31,910 nucleotides of DNA from Candidatus Caenarcanales bacterium (GCA_022447685.1 JAKVAO010000026.1:1-31910); one strand, 5' to 3'; positions 16,061 to 25,697 are shown, numbered from the stretch's first letter. The notes: generated by a model from the sequence alone, not told the origin. Program-made: numbers and translations.

Positions 16061-16069
16061 TCTTCATTT

Positions 16070-18826
16070 CTACAGCTGCCCGTAGTAGTTAATATCAAAT
16101 AAATTGAAATTATTAATGTATTCTTCATTAAATTCTGCACCTTCTTGAGCTGAAATCTTATAAATTTCCTCTAGTAGTTCCATATCACGATACAAAGCAG
16201 CTAAATAATTTCCAACTTCATGAGATTCTGAACTTGAGTTTAGAAAAGAAGCACGAGTATAAACAGATTGCATACCAGCAATAGCAGGATTTTTGGGGTG
16301 AATAATTTCAGCAATCCGTTTATTCTTATCACCCATTTTGGATTCAACATAGTCATCAACACTATTCCTGTTGATCTTACTAATAGTGTCTATAAGCGCC
16401 TTTTGCATTTGCTCTGCTTTCTCACTTAAATCTTGTTTAGACAGAAGAGTTAAATCTTCGTCCAAGTTAATCAAAGGTGGAAGAATAATCACAAATTTAG
16501 CGCCGCCTCTATGAAAAATCATTGAATCTACAGATTCTTCTGGAAAACCTTGCTCAATCAATACCGACTTCATATCCTGAGCGATGATATTCAAAATCTT
16601 ATCGCCAGCATCTGGACCAACAGACTTATTAATACCAGCAAGATTAGTGAAAGTAAAAGCTATTAACAGCGGCTCGAGGTCTTGTTTAGTAAGACCTTGA
16701 AGTATCTCCTCTGCTAAATCGATATCTTCACGAAATGATCTTAAAGTTGCAGAAAGCATATCACCGTGATTAGTATTAGTATTAGGATCTCTTTTATTTA
16801 GTAAATCTATTGCTTTCATAAACTCTTCTTCTTGAGCTGGAGAAATATTCATACCTTGAGCTTCCATATGATTTTTCCATAATTGAAATTTAGCTTGTCT
16901 TTTCTTAGCGATATCAGTAAACAATAATCCGGGTAATGCTTTAAACTCAAGATCTGCAAAGAGATCCTGTGAAGTTTCTTTTAGCTGCAAGCCCTTGGCT
17001 TTATCATATACGGAGTTTATAGATTCAAAATATTGAACATAATCCGCCACATCTAAACTTCCAGCTTGCTCTTTACTTATAAAATTATTAGCTAAAGAAT
17101 TTTCATAGTCAGACTTAGACCAAATATCTTCAACACCATTATAAGTAGATTCATTTTCCAAACTGAGAAGGTATTTAATACTAAGATTTTCCCTCACGAT
17201 TAACCTACAGACAATTAGATCTAAATATTGAAACTGTTCATCCAGCGAGCTTTCTTCAGAGAAATCATTTGACTTTATTATTTCTTCTTTTAAAATTTCA
17301 AACCTTTCTGCTAAATCCTTTACAAAAGGGGTTTTGGGTTCTTCAGAAGATTTTATAAGCTCATCATCAACAAAAGATCTAAGTGAATCTAAAGAAAACC
17401 TCTCATCTCCAGAGATAAAGGCATTATAAGCTGCTCCATTCTTAGAATACTCATTATTAAGTTCACTTATAATCTTATTTACAGTTTCTATGAACTCTTG
17501 AGGTAGTAAATCACCTTCAGGCTCTATTCGACTCGGATCCACAGTTCCTTTAGATAAAGCACCTACAATTGATTTAGAGTATCCAATCTTTGGATCCAAA
17601 GCATTATAAGTACCAATCGTTTTATCGCTATCTTCTTCCTGAAATTGTCTGCTTAAAAGAGATTGAACTTCAAAAAGCAAATTGAAGCCATTATTTATCA
17701 TACTCGGATATTTAGAGTGCGGATGCCTATCAAGAGCCATAGCCTTAGCATAGCTGCCATAGATATGATGAATTTGATTTACACTAAGCTGCCACTCCTC
17801 ATCAGTTTTCTTATCTACTGCAATAGCGCCAACTTCATCTCCTCCCATGCCAAAGCTATACACTGAAGATTCTGAGGTTTCACTGAATATTCGATCAGCA
17901 ATACTACAAAGAGTAAACCCAGCTCTATCTGTTAGACGCTTACCTGCCAATGAGGAGATATTCAGTAATTCTTTATGAATTAATTGAGGATCACTATAAT
18001 TATTACCATTCTTATCAGTTTCACCAGCCATGATCTTCTCAAGCACCGCTAAATCTCTTTCTAAGACTAAAGAACCAAGAGTTTTAGCTAAAGTATCTTT
18101 AACTGATTCAACCTTATCAGGAGATAAATTAACTTTGTACTTATTATCAGTTTTATCAATATCAAGGAGTGTAGTTAGAAAATCATCAACTCTTTTCGCA
18201 AAAATATTATTAGTGTTAGCAAGATTAGTAAAATCACCTGCAACAACCTTTAAATCTGTTACATGTTCAAAGACTTCACTACCTGATGTATTCATGGCTG
18301 GATTCGCCCCCATACTTGGTAATAATCTTATATATAAATCAGCGAGTGCCATAGTAGCTTTAGAAGTATCTTTAGCAGACCAACCACTTAAATTATGGTG
18401 TTTTCCAGAAACAGCTTGATATATAACATTCAGCTCTGCTTTGAATTCTGCAGGAGCTTCTCCTAGATTTTCTTCAGCAATATTTTGTAATAATTCCAAA
18501 GGACTGATAAAGCCATGTTTCTTGAAATTCTCTATGATAGTTTCGAGCTTGTCCTGATCAGTACCGGCCATTCTATCTAGAAGATAAGTCTTAAGTTCTT
18601 TTGCATAGGGTAACTCTTTTAAAAGGTTGGATAGATCTGCCGTAGCATTATTTTGCACATAGCTTGCAAGCATCAACTTTTGAACACAGGAGCATGAAGG
18701 AAAAGATCCAGCTCCGCTTACTCTAAGATTGGGGCGCGTAGATATATGTCTCAGAGTTCCATTGTAGCCTTGAGGATACAAAAAAACTCCCAAATTATTA
18801 GCACTAGCCCCCCCTAATATATTCAT
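16070..18826 (-). CDS. Large protein with two degenerate GGDEF-like regions
   Basis: A 918-residue protein with no obvious membrane helices. Residues 292-334 (SSLAGKRLTDRAGFTLCSIADRIF, then VYSFGMGGDEVGAI) follow the helix-strand pattern before a GGDEF signature, with GGDEV at 328-332. A second region at about 725-785 (FTFTNLAGINKSVGPDAGDK, ILNIIAQDM, then HRGGAKFVIIL) has the Asp-type metal strand replaced by FTFT and the signature changed to GGAKF (774-778). Canonical diguanylate cyclases need the acidic GGDEF/GGEEF loop and the upstream metal Asp, so at least the second copy should be inactive. The assignment rests on pattern reading. The N-terminus has Cys45 and Cys47 (SCSC). Likely a cytoplasmic or substrate-binding regulatory protein; the real function is unknown. 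Confidence 0.6.
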   Translation of the reverse strand: MNILGGASANNLGVFLYPQGYNGTLRHISTRPNLRVSGAGSFPSCSCVQKLMLASYVQNNATADLSNLLKELPYAKELKTYLLDRMAGTDQDKLETIIENFKKHGFISPLELLQNIAEENLGEAPAEFKAELNVIYQAVSGKHHNLSGWSAKDTSKATMALADLYIRLLPSMGANPAMNTSGSEVFEHVTDLKVVAGDFTNLANTNNIFAKRVDDFLTTLLDIDKTDNKYKVNLSPDKVESVKDTLAKTLGSLVLERDLAVLEKIMAGETDKNGNNYSDPQLIHKELLNISSLAGKRLTDRAGFTLCSIADRIFSETSESSVYSFGMGGDEVGAIAVDKKTDEEWQLSVNQIHHIYGSYAKAMALDRHPHSKYPSMINNGFNLLFEVQSLLSRQFQEEDSDKTIGTYNALDPKIGYSKSIVGALSKGTVDPSRIEPEGDLLPQEFIETVNKIISELNNEYSKNGAAYNAFISGDERFSLDSLRSFVDDELIKSSEEPKTPFVKDLAERFEILKEEIIKSNDFSEESSLDEQFQYLDLIVCRLIVRENLSIKYLLSLENESTYNGVEDIWSKSDYENSLANNFISKEQAGSLDVADYVQYFESINSVYDKAKGLQLKETSQDLFADLEFKALPGLLFTDIAKKRQAKFQLWKNHMEAQGMNISPAQEEEFMKAIDLLNKRDPNTNTNHGDMLSATLRSFREDIDLAEEILQGLTKQDLEPLLIAFTFTNLAGINKSVGPDAGDKILNIIAQDMKSVLIEQGFPEESVDSMIFHRGGAKFVIILPPLINLDEDLTLLSKQDLSEKAEQMQKALIDTISKINRNSVDDYVESKMGDKNKRIAEIIHPKNPAIAGMQSVYTRASFLNSSSESHEVGNYLAALYRDMELLEEIYKISAQEGAEFNEEYINNFNLFDINYYGQL

Positions 18827-18877
18827 ACATTTATAAAAGTCTTACAAGGGTATTATTTTGACAAAAATGTGAGTAAT

Positions 18878-20443
18878 TTAATGTTTCCCTGAAAGACTTG
18901 AGCTGTATACCTTTTCAAGGAAATTCTTAGTGGAATCATGGATATCTAAAATCTTCTCTTCAGAGAAATTTTCAAGATTTTTATAAGCAAATCTTAACCT
19001 CATATTAGAAGAAAGTGTCTCTTTATTCCTATCAATAAAATCCCAATACAAATAATTAAATGGACAAGCCGTTTCTCCAGTTTTCTCAGTTACTTTATAC
19101 TTACAATTTTTGCAATAATTGGACATTTTATTAATATAAGCTCCACTTGCAGCATACGGCTTAGTTGCAAGCTTCCCAGAATCAGCATAAAGTGCCATGC
19201 CTAGGGTATTTGGTAACTCAACCCACTCGTAAGCATCAGCATAAACCGATAAATACCAGTCGTGAACTTGCTTCGGATCTATTCCCATCAACAAAGCTAA
19301 ATTACCTGTAATCATAAGTCTCTGTATATGATGCGAGTAAGCATTTTCTTTAGTTTGAGTCACAACTTGTTTTATACAGTTCATCTCAGTAAGCTCTGGC
19401 TCCCAATAGAAATCTGGCAAAGCATTGTGCGCTTCAAGAGCATTCATATCTAGGTATTCAGGCATAAATAACCAATATATTCCGCGAACAAATTCACGCC
19501 AACCAAGAATCTGTCTAATAAAACCCTCCACAGCATTAATCGCAGCACGTCCAGCCATATACTCAGATTCAGCTAGCTTGATAAGCTCTCTAGGGTTAAG
19601 AAGTCCAATATTTATATAATGCGAGATCAAACTATGGTAGAGAAAGGCTTCACCCTCAATCATCGCATCCTGATATTTCCCGAAATTAGGTAAAAAGTCC
19701 TCAAGAAAGTTTTTAAAGATTTTCAGTGCCGAGTTTGCATCTACAGCCCAAGTGAAAGGTTCAATATCACCAAAATTATCAGGAAAAGCTTCCTGAACCA
19801 TATTTATAACTTCTTTAGTAATTTCATCTGGAGCAATTTCCATTCTTTCAGGAATAGATATTTTACTTTTATTATTGAGGGTTTCACGGTTATCGTGATC
19901 ATAGTTCCATTTGCCACCTACAGGTTTACCTTTGATATCAATCAAAGTATCTGTTTTCTTACGCATCTCTCTGTAGAAATTCTCCATAAGTAGAGATTTC
20001 TTGGACTCTGCCCATTCTTTAAATTCTGCCTTAGAACAGATAAAACGATTATCCTCTAAAATCTCAAGTTCACAACCCAAATCTTCTTGCCAGCTTTGCT
20101 GCATCTCTAGAACTCTATATTCAGAAGCTTCAACACTGATAATTTGTGAATATTTGCTTTTGCTCTTAGTTAAAAAGCCTTTCAAAGTCTCAGTAAAAGA
20201 AGTTTTAGATTCAAGACTCTGAAGCTTGATATAGCTTAGCTTATAGCCTTTAGATTGCAATTCTTCAGCAAAATGCCTCATGCAAGAAAATATAAAAGCG
20301 AGTTTCTTCTTATGGTGCTTAACATAGCTAGCTTCATCCATGACTTCCATCATCAGAATTTCATCCTGATCTTTATCTAAATGATCAAAAATATTTAGAT
20401 TATGACTTAGCTGGTCTCCAAGAATAACTGCAAGTTTGGACAT
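18878..20443 (-). CDS. FeS-containing (6-4) photolyase/cryptochrome (CryPro/PhrB family)
   Basis: A 521-residue member of the prokaryotic FeS-BCP branch, the deoxyribodipyrimidine photolyase-related family. The start MSKLAVILGDQLS is typical. Four cysteines fall at 356, 444, 447 and 460 (NCIKQ, YCKNCKY, TACPFNYLYWDF); in Agrobacterium PhrB the [4Fe-4S] ligands are 350, 438, 441 and 454, the same spacing with a constant offset of six. HHIQRLMITGN (His371/372) matches the active-site His of that enzyme, and residues such as GWREFVRGIYW and EWVELPNTLGMA line the FAD pocket. These enzymes repair (6-4) photoproducts with light, and some act as light sensors. Transcribed alone, in a region of unknown genes. 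Confidence 0.93.
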   Translation of the reverse strand: MSKLAVILGDQLSHNLNIFDHLDKDQDEILMMEVMDEASYVKHHKKKLAFIFSCMRHFAEELQSKGYKLSYIKLQSLESKTSFTETLKGFLTKSKSKYSQIISVEASEYRVLEMQQSWQEDLGCELEILEDNRFICSKAEFKEWAESKKSLLMENFYREMRKKTDTLIDIKGKPVGGKWNYDHDNRETLNNKSKISIPERMEIAPDEITKEVINMVQEAFPDNFGDIEPFTWAVDANSALKIFKNFLEDFLPNFGKYQDAMIEGEAFLYHSLISHYINIGLLNPRELIKLAESEYMAGRAAINAVEGFIRQILGWREFVRGIYWLFMPEYLDMNALEAHNALPDFYWEPELTEMNCIKQVVTQTKENAYSHHIQRLMITGNLALLMGIDPKQVHDWYLSVYADAYEWVELPNTLGMALYADSGKLATKPYAASGAYINKMSNYCKNCKYKVTEKTGETACPFNYLYWDFIDRNKETLSSNMRLRFAYKNLENFSEEKILDIHDSTKNFLEKVYSSSLSGKH

Positions 20444-20574
20444 AAAATTTCTACCGTTCTCTTTATATCATTTATCATCTTCAAAAATTTTGTGATGTCT
20501 TTAAATTCAGAAATTTAATATTATTGCGCTTATCTTAACCAAAAATTAAATTCGATCAGTTAGAGAATAAATAA

Positions 20575-20592
20575 ATGGGTGTGTTTGAATGA
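20575..20592 (+). other. Five-codon mini-ORF overlapping the next start codon
   Basis: ATG GGT GTG TTT GAA TGA encodes MGVFE; its stop overlaps the start of the 343-residue gene as ATGA. It could couple initiation of the main gene to termination of the mini-ORF, or be chance. Confidence 0.25.
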
Positions 20593-21620
20593 AAAATAAA
20601 TTTTCTAGTAGTAAATATCGGCTAATGATAGCCCCTTATCAGCCAACTGATCCTAATTTTATGATCACGGCATCGCAAGGGAAAATTCCTAGGCCAACTA
20701 ATATTGAGTCGCCATTTAAAGATGGTCAGAAAGTAGCAAAAGCTGACTTAGAATTAGGATCTGATTTAAAACCACTTCCAGACCTTGAAGGTGGTCCAAG
20801 TACTGTTACAGAACAAGACTTTAAAACTAATGAGGATGGTGAAAGACTATATACTTCAGCAGCATTAGTCGATGAATTAGGCATAGATAAAAAATTTGCT
20901 GACAAAATCATAGGAGATAATAAAGAAGGTCTAACAGAACAAGAACTTTTCGCTAGGGTAAGAGAAAATACTGTCTTTGATACCAGTGTTAAAACTGAAT
21001 CTGGTGAAATTTTCTCCACTGAAAAACAATTTGATCCTGCAAAATTTCAAAATTATACAAATGGTTCTCTCTTAGCTAAAATTGACTCACTTAATGGTAG
21101 AGAAGATATTGGTTATGAAGATGGTAATCTAATCTGGGCTGAAAATGCTGGAGCATCTACAGTTGCAGAAGAAACTTCAACTACAAGTGTTTCAGAGAAT
21201 ATATCAGCAGGTCTGGATAAAAATTTACAATTGAATCCAGAAAACGAAGCAGATAAAAAAATTATTGATGCAGGAAAAGATAAAGTAACCGAAGTCTTGG
21301 TTCAAAGAATGCAGAATGGTCTAGATGATCCTAATGGAATTATAGAAGACGAGAAAATTAAATATGAAGGAAGCTTTGATGCTAAAGGCTTAGCTACAGC
21401 TAATTCACAAATCAATATTTTCTCCTATGAAAATGAAGATGGCCAACAACAGTTCCTAGCCTTAGATGCTGATGGGAATATATTTGAAAATTTCAAAGAA
21501 TTCTCTCAAAAATTAGGAATTGGTGAAAGGGGTAGTGATGATCCATCACAAGAAGCTTTACTAACAGGTTCTGATAAAATCAATGCAAATAATTATTTGG
21601 TAAGTGAAAGACTCTGGTAG
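20589..21620 (+). CDS. Acidic hypothetical protein with EF-hand-like loops
   Basis: A 343-residue acidic protein with no signal peptide, membrane helix or recognised family. Three segments resemble calcium-binding EF-hand-type loops: GDNKEGLTEQEL (about 128-139), DDPNGIIEDEKI (about 246-257) and DADGNIFENF (about 301-310). Each is Asp/Asn-rich with a central Gly and a hydrophobic and Glu following, but none is a perfect DxDxDG(x)5E loop, so calcium binding is only a suggestion. The middle carries a low-complexity Ser/Thr/Glu run (AEETSTTSVSENISAG). The gene converges on the beta-barrel gene with 2 bp between the stops. Confidence 0.65.
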   Translation: MKNKFSSSKYRLMIAPYQPTDPNFMITASQGKIPRPTNIESPFKDGQKVAKADLELGSDLKPLPDLEGGPSTVTEQDFKTNEDGERLYTSAALVDELGIDKKFADKIIGDNKEGLTEQELFARVRENTVFDTSVKTESGEIFSTEKQFDPAKFQNYTNGSLLAKIDSLNGREDIGYEDGNLIWAENAGASTVAEETSTTSVSENISAGLDKNLQLNPENEADKKIIDAGKDKVTEVLVQRMQNGLDDPNGIIEDEKIKYEGSFDAKGLATANSQINIFSYENEDGQQQFLALDADGNIFENFKEFSQKLGIGERGSDDPSQEALLTGSDKINANNYLVSERLW

Positions 21621-21622
21621 AT

Positions 21623-22444
21623 TCAAAACCTATAAACAAGTCCAGTACTGATACCAAAACCTTCTGTGTTACTATTCAGTCCCCAGAAGGTATTAAAGTC
21701 CCATATTAGATTTTCTTTCAAAGCATAAGTGGTTCCCACTGTCGCACCAAGAATATCTTCAGCCCTAGAGCTAAAAACCCATGAGCCGAATATTTCTGTG
21801 AAAATTTGCCACCTTTGATTTATCTGATAACCAAGATTAAATACATAAGGTAACTCCGCTAGCTGTCCATCATCACTAGAAATAGTTCTTCCAGATCTAA
21901 ATCTAGGACCTAAATTAATTAGAGCACTCCATTTGTCTCCTATAGGTTTAGCAATCAAGAATTTATAGAAATGATTAAAACCAGAGTTGAAGAAATGCGT
22001 GTCACTAAGTGGTATCGAGAAATGATTAATCAAATTCACTTCAGGTATATACCACGCCTTCTCTGCTTGCTGAGCTTGAATTAATGCAAGTTTATAACCA
22101 AGATCCAAACTATCAAAGCCAACTTCACTACTATTAATATTAAGTCCACTATTTGCAACACGAAATTCAAGCCTATCTTCGATCAAACCATAACGCCATA
22201 AACTAGTACCTAATTTATGAACAAATCTTTTACTCGTATCGAAATCTCTAGCGTAATCCCAAGCCCCAAATTCAAGTTGAATTTTCTTTGGCGGCACAAT
22301 TCCAGTAGAATCAGAGATACCACCACGCTCAAAGCTAATCACTTCAAAATCAGCTGCTTTTGCTTCTAAACTAAACCAGAGCAGGCTTAAAATCAGGATA
22401 AAACCTGAGATCAAGCGTATGCGGGAAATAGAAATTTGGCTCAT
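21623..22444 (-). CDS. Outer-membrane beta-barrel protein
   Basis: A 273-residue protein with a signal peptide (hydrophobic core LISGFILILSLLWFS, cleavage near EAKA before ADFEV) and a mature part made of alternating strands such as IQLEFGAWDYARDF, RLEFRVANSGL, SALINLGPRFRSGR and EGFGISTGLVYRF. It ends in Phe after an alternating pattern, the signal recognised by the BAM machinery. This resembles the MetA-pathway phenol degradation/transporter-like barrel family (PF13557 type). The start at ATG 22442-22444 is supported by a Shine-Dalgarno sequence (GAGGTG, 22452-22457), so the first 74 bp truly overlap the end of the DUF2126 gene. It is downstream in the same operon. Confidence 0.78.
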   Translation of the reverse strand: MSQISISRIRLISGFILILSLLWFSLEAKAADFEVISFERGGISDSTGIVPPKKIQLEFGAWDYARDFDTSKRFVHKLGTSLWRYGLIEDRLEFRVANSGLNINSSEVGFDSLDLGYKLALIQAQQAEKAWYIPEVNLINHFSIPLSDTHFFNSGFNHFYKFLIAKPIGDKWSALINLGPRFRSGRTISSDDGQLAELPYVFNLGYQINQRWQIFTEIFGSWVFSSRAEDILGATVGTTYALKENLIWDFNTFWGLNSNTEGFGISTGLVYRF

Positions 22445-25400
22445 GTTTGATCACCTCAATATTAGCAGGACTATGTCCACCAAGTTCAAAACAAGAAAGC
22501 ATACGACCATCTGCTTCATTTTCATTAACTGGATAAGTCTCATAGTTACGTCCACCCGGGTGAGAAACATGATATTTGCAAGCACCTATGGATCTACCAT
22601 AACGCTTATCTACCAAATCAAAGACTAGTGGTCCATGAGCTTGAATCATTGGATGCAAACTAGAATAAGGTGACCAAGCTTTAAACCTGATAGCTGCAAC
22701 ATATTCTCCAGCCCTCTTGGTGATTTGTAGAGGAACTTCTATACCGTTGCAAGTAAGTACATGTCTTTCCTGAATTGCTCCAGTCAACTTCACCTCAATC
22801 CTCTCTACAGAAGAATCTACAGCTCTACTTACCCTAGAACCATTCATCTCTTCACCCATAACCGGCCATGGCTCAAGTGCTGTGCGTAATTCAAGTTTGA
22901 TACCTTCTATATTCATCTCACCAAGCTTTGGAAATCTGAAATTATAGAAAGGCTCAAACCAAGAGCTTTTGAAATCATAATTAGACTCACGCAGATAATC
23001 TAAAACCTCATGGAAATCCTCTAGAAGATAAGTTGGCAGCATAAATCTATCGTGCAGCTTAGTTCCCCAGTTGATAAGTTTTTGTTTATAAGGCTTATTC
23101 CAGAAAGCAGCTATAGCTGCTCTAACTAGAAGTGCCTGTAATAGATTCATCTGTGGGTGAGGCGTCATCTCAAAGCCACGCATCTCAAGCAAACCTAATC
23201 TGCCAGTATTGCTTTCAGGATTAAATAGTTTATCTATGCAGAACTCAGCTCTATGAGTATTTCCTGTGATATCAACCAATAAATTTCTAAATATTCTATC
23301 CACTAACCAAGACTGTGGTTTCGATTCTTTAGCTAAATTATCTATCTGATTAAAAGCAATTTCAAGCTCATATAAAGAATCAGACCTCGCTTCATCCACT
23401 CTCGGGAATTGACTTGTAGGTCCAATATACATAGCTGAGAATAAATAAGAAAGTGAAGGATGATTCTGCCAGAAAGCAATTAGACTTCTAAGTAGATCAG
23501 GTCTTCTCAGGAAAGGACTATCTTCTGGTATAGCTGCTCCCATAACTATATGGTTACCACCACCAGTTCCAACTCTTTTACCGTCTAGCATAAATTTCTC
23601 AGTTGAAAGACGAGCGAGACGAGCGTTTTCATAAATAGTATTAATTACATTCTTCAGATCTTGCCAGTTAGAACTTGGTTGGATATTCACTTCTATAACA
23701 CCTGGATCAGGAGTTACACTAAAATTCTGAATTCTAAGATCTCGCGCAAGTGGATAACCTTCAATAACTATAGGCAAGTTCATCTCAGCTGCTGCTTTCT
23801 CCAAAGCCACTAGAAGCTCTAAACCATGCTCCACAAGATATGTTGGAGACAAAAACACATGAACTATTTCAGTTCTCACTTCAACAGCAATTGCACTTCG
23901 AATCAGACCGCTAGGATCATTCTTAAAATCTTTATCAGAGACCTTTCTTGTTTTAATAAGTTCACTGAATTCAGTATAGCTCGGGAGCTTAGATTTTTGG
24001 TCAAATGGACATCTAGTTTCTCTAAATTCATCATTTGCAGCTTCAACGTATTGAAGATCAGCCAAAGGCAAACGCAGCCCAGCAGGAGAATCACCAGGAA
24101 TAAGCCTTAGCTTCGAATCGAACAAATCCCATTTATTACTTATCCATTTATCTCTAGTTGGTGAATGTAATAGTGGAAGCACGAAAGCTACTTCTTTATT
24201 CTCTTGCTCTTTTTTTATCTCAGCAATTTTTTTAGGTTTTCCTTTTACAAAGTAGCCTCTAGCGATATTAATGAAATGCTCTTCAGATTCATAAGCTGGA
24301 ATGATATAGGATTCAGGAATTCCTAAATTATTTGCAAGCTTAACTAGTAATTCTTTAGCCTGTTCTAGATTCTGTCCCAGTGGAATATCCGGTCTTGCTA
24401 GTAAATTTTGATCCGCCCAGATAGTTTCATTATCACCACCCATCCGTGAGATACAGTTCATAGACCAACGCGGCAACACTTCACCTGGATACCACTTACC
24501 TTGTGCAAACTGAAGAACAGATGATTTAGCAAAACGATCTTTCAGTCTATAGAGCAGATCTAAGGCAAGCTTGGTTTTATTTTCACTAAGTGCAGTATAA
24601 TGCCATTCCTCTCCAGATCTATCATCCAGCGAAACGAAAGTAGGTTCACCTCCCATAGTAAGTCTAATATCATAATCCTGAATATCTTGGTCAACCTGCT
24701 CAGCGAGTGTATCTATTTCCTGCCACTCCTCCTCTGTATAAGGCTTAGCAACTGGCTTATCTTCTCTAACCCTAATCACCTGCATCTCATGCTGCATATT
24801 ACTTTCACACTCATCGATACTCCCTGAAATCGGAGCAGCACTAGAAGGATTAGGGCTAGCAGATAGAGGTATATGTCCCTCACCAGCAAAAAGACCTGAA
24901 GTAGCATCTAAGCCAACCCAGCCAGCACCAGGCAAATAGACTTCAGTCCAAGCATGCAAATCCGTGAAATCTTCTTCTGGACCTGATGGTCCGTCTATTG
25001 ATTTTTCATCAGCCGTTAATTGAATTAAATAGCCTGAAGTAAACCTTGCTGCTAGCCCTAGATGCCTAAATATTTGACAAAGCAACCAAGCCATATCGCG
25101 GCAAGAGCCACTTTTTAGTTTGAGAGTTTCTTCACAGCTTTGAATCCCAGGCTCTAAGCGAATCAGATATTTAAGTAACTTATAAACTTTTTGGTTTACA
25201 GAAACCAGAAAATCTATTGTTTTCAATTTCCCGTCATCATTCCCAGTTTTCTCATTTTCTAGATTTTGAAATTTTTGAGCTTCAAGATCTTGCTGAATCT
25301 CTTTCAACATTGCTTTAAGCAATTTACCTTTCTCTTTAATCTCCAGATAAGGTAATAGTTCTTCCTTTAAATCCTCACTGTAAGTAAAAGGAAAAGTCTC

Positions 25401-25697
25401 GACATATTCTTCTAAGAAAAAATCAAAAGGATTAAAAACTCGAATTTCAGTTACTAAGTCAATCTCGACTTTAAACTCTTTAGTTTTCTCAGGAAAAACT
25501 AGCCTTGCAAGATAGTTACCGAAAGGATCTTGTTGCCAATTTATAAAATGATTTTCAGGTGTGACTTTTAGGGAATATGATTGTATTCTTGACCTTGAGT
25601 GCGGTGCAGGTCTTAATCTTATTGATTGCGCACCCAAATTAATCAAGCGATCATATTTGTAATGAGTTTTGTGATTTAACGCTATTAATTTAGCCAT
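22371..25697 (-). CDS. Transglutaminase-DUF2126 fusion protein
   Basis: Starting at ATG 25695-25697 the protein is 1108 residues; an upstream start would add 18 non-conserved residues. Residues 1-100 match the bacterial transglutaminase N-terminal domain (THYKYDRLINLGAQSIRLRP), and the papain-like core has Cys199 (LKSGSCRDMAWLLCQ), His248 (LHAWTEVYLPGAGW) and Asp264 (LDATSG). From about 340 onward the DUF2126 region follows, with LTMGGEPTFVSLDDRSGEEW, GTGGGNHIVMG and LGLLEMRGFEMTPHP. DUF2126 is predicted to be a glutamine synthetase-like or amidoligase-related fold. The gene sits in divergent pairing with the ATP-grasp and alpha-E operon, matching the known gene set. Its end overlaps the barrel gene by 74 bp. 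Confidence 0.88.
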   Translation of the reverse strand: MAKLIALNHKTHYKYDRLINLGAQSIRLRPAPHSRSRIQSYSLKVTPENHFINWQQDPFGNYLARLVFPEKTKEFKVEIDLVTEIRVFNPFDFFLEEYVETFPFTYSEDLKEELLPYLEIKEKGKLLKAMLKEIQQDLEAQKFQNLENEKTGNDDGKLKTIDFLVSVNQKVYKLLKYLIRLEPGIQSCEETLKLKSGSCRDMAWLLCQIFRHLGLAARFTSGYLIQLTADEKSIDGPSGPEEDFTDLHAWTEVYLPGAGWVGLDATSGLFAGEGHIPLSASPNPSSAAPISGSIDECESNMQHEMQVIRVREDKPVAKPYTEEEWQEIDTLAEQVDQDIQDYDIRLTMGGEPTFVSLDDRSGEEWHYTALSENKTKLALDLLYRLKDRFAKSSVLQFAQGKWYPGEVLPRWSMNCISRMGGDNETIWADQNLLARPDIPLGQNLEQAKELLVKLANNLGIPESYIIPAYESEEHFINIARGYFVKGKPKKIAEIKKEQENKEVAFVLPLLHSPTRDKWISNKWDLFDSKLRLIPGDSPAGLRLPLADLQYVEAANDEFRETRCPFDQKSKLPSYTEFSELIKTRKVSDKDFKNDPSGLIRSAIAVEVRTEIVHVFLSPTYLVEHGLELLVALEKAAAEMNLPIVIEGYPLARDLRIQNFSVTPDPGVIEVNIQPSSNWQDLKNVINTIYENARLARLSTEKFMLDGKRVGTGGGNHIVMGAAIPEDSPFLRRPDLLRSLIAFWQNHPSLSYLFSAMYIGPTSQFPRVDEARSDSLYELEIAFNQIDNLAKESKPQSWLVDRIFRNLLVDITGNTHRAEFCIDKLFNPESNTGRLGLLEMRGFEMTPHPQMNLLQALLVRAAIAAFWNKPYKQKLINWGTKLHDRFMLPTYLLEDFHEVLDYLRESNYDFKSSWFEPFYNFRFPKLGEMNIEGIKLELRTALEPWPVMGEEMNGSRVSRAVDSSVERIEVKLTGAIQERHVLTCNGIEVPLQITKRAGEYVAAIRFKAWSPYSSLHPMIQAHGPLVFDLVDKRYGRSIGACKYHVSHPGGRNYETYPVNENEADGRMLSCFELGGHSPANIEVIKHEPNFYFPHTLDLRFYPDFKPALV
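22452..22457 (-). promoter_or_regulatory. Ribosome binding site of the beta-barrel gene
   Basis: GAGGTG, 7 nt before the ATG at 22444, inside the DUF2126 gene. It decides that start and shows that the 74-bp gene overlap is real. Confidence 0.6.

Noticed and set aside
18030..18419. A 129-codon plus-strand frame inside the GGDEF-like gene
   Set aside because: Antisense shadow of a 918-residue coding region; Ser/Leu-rich composition is typical of reverse reading.
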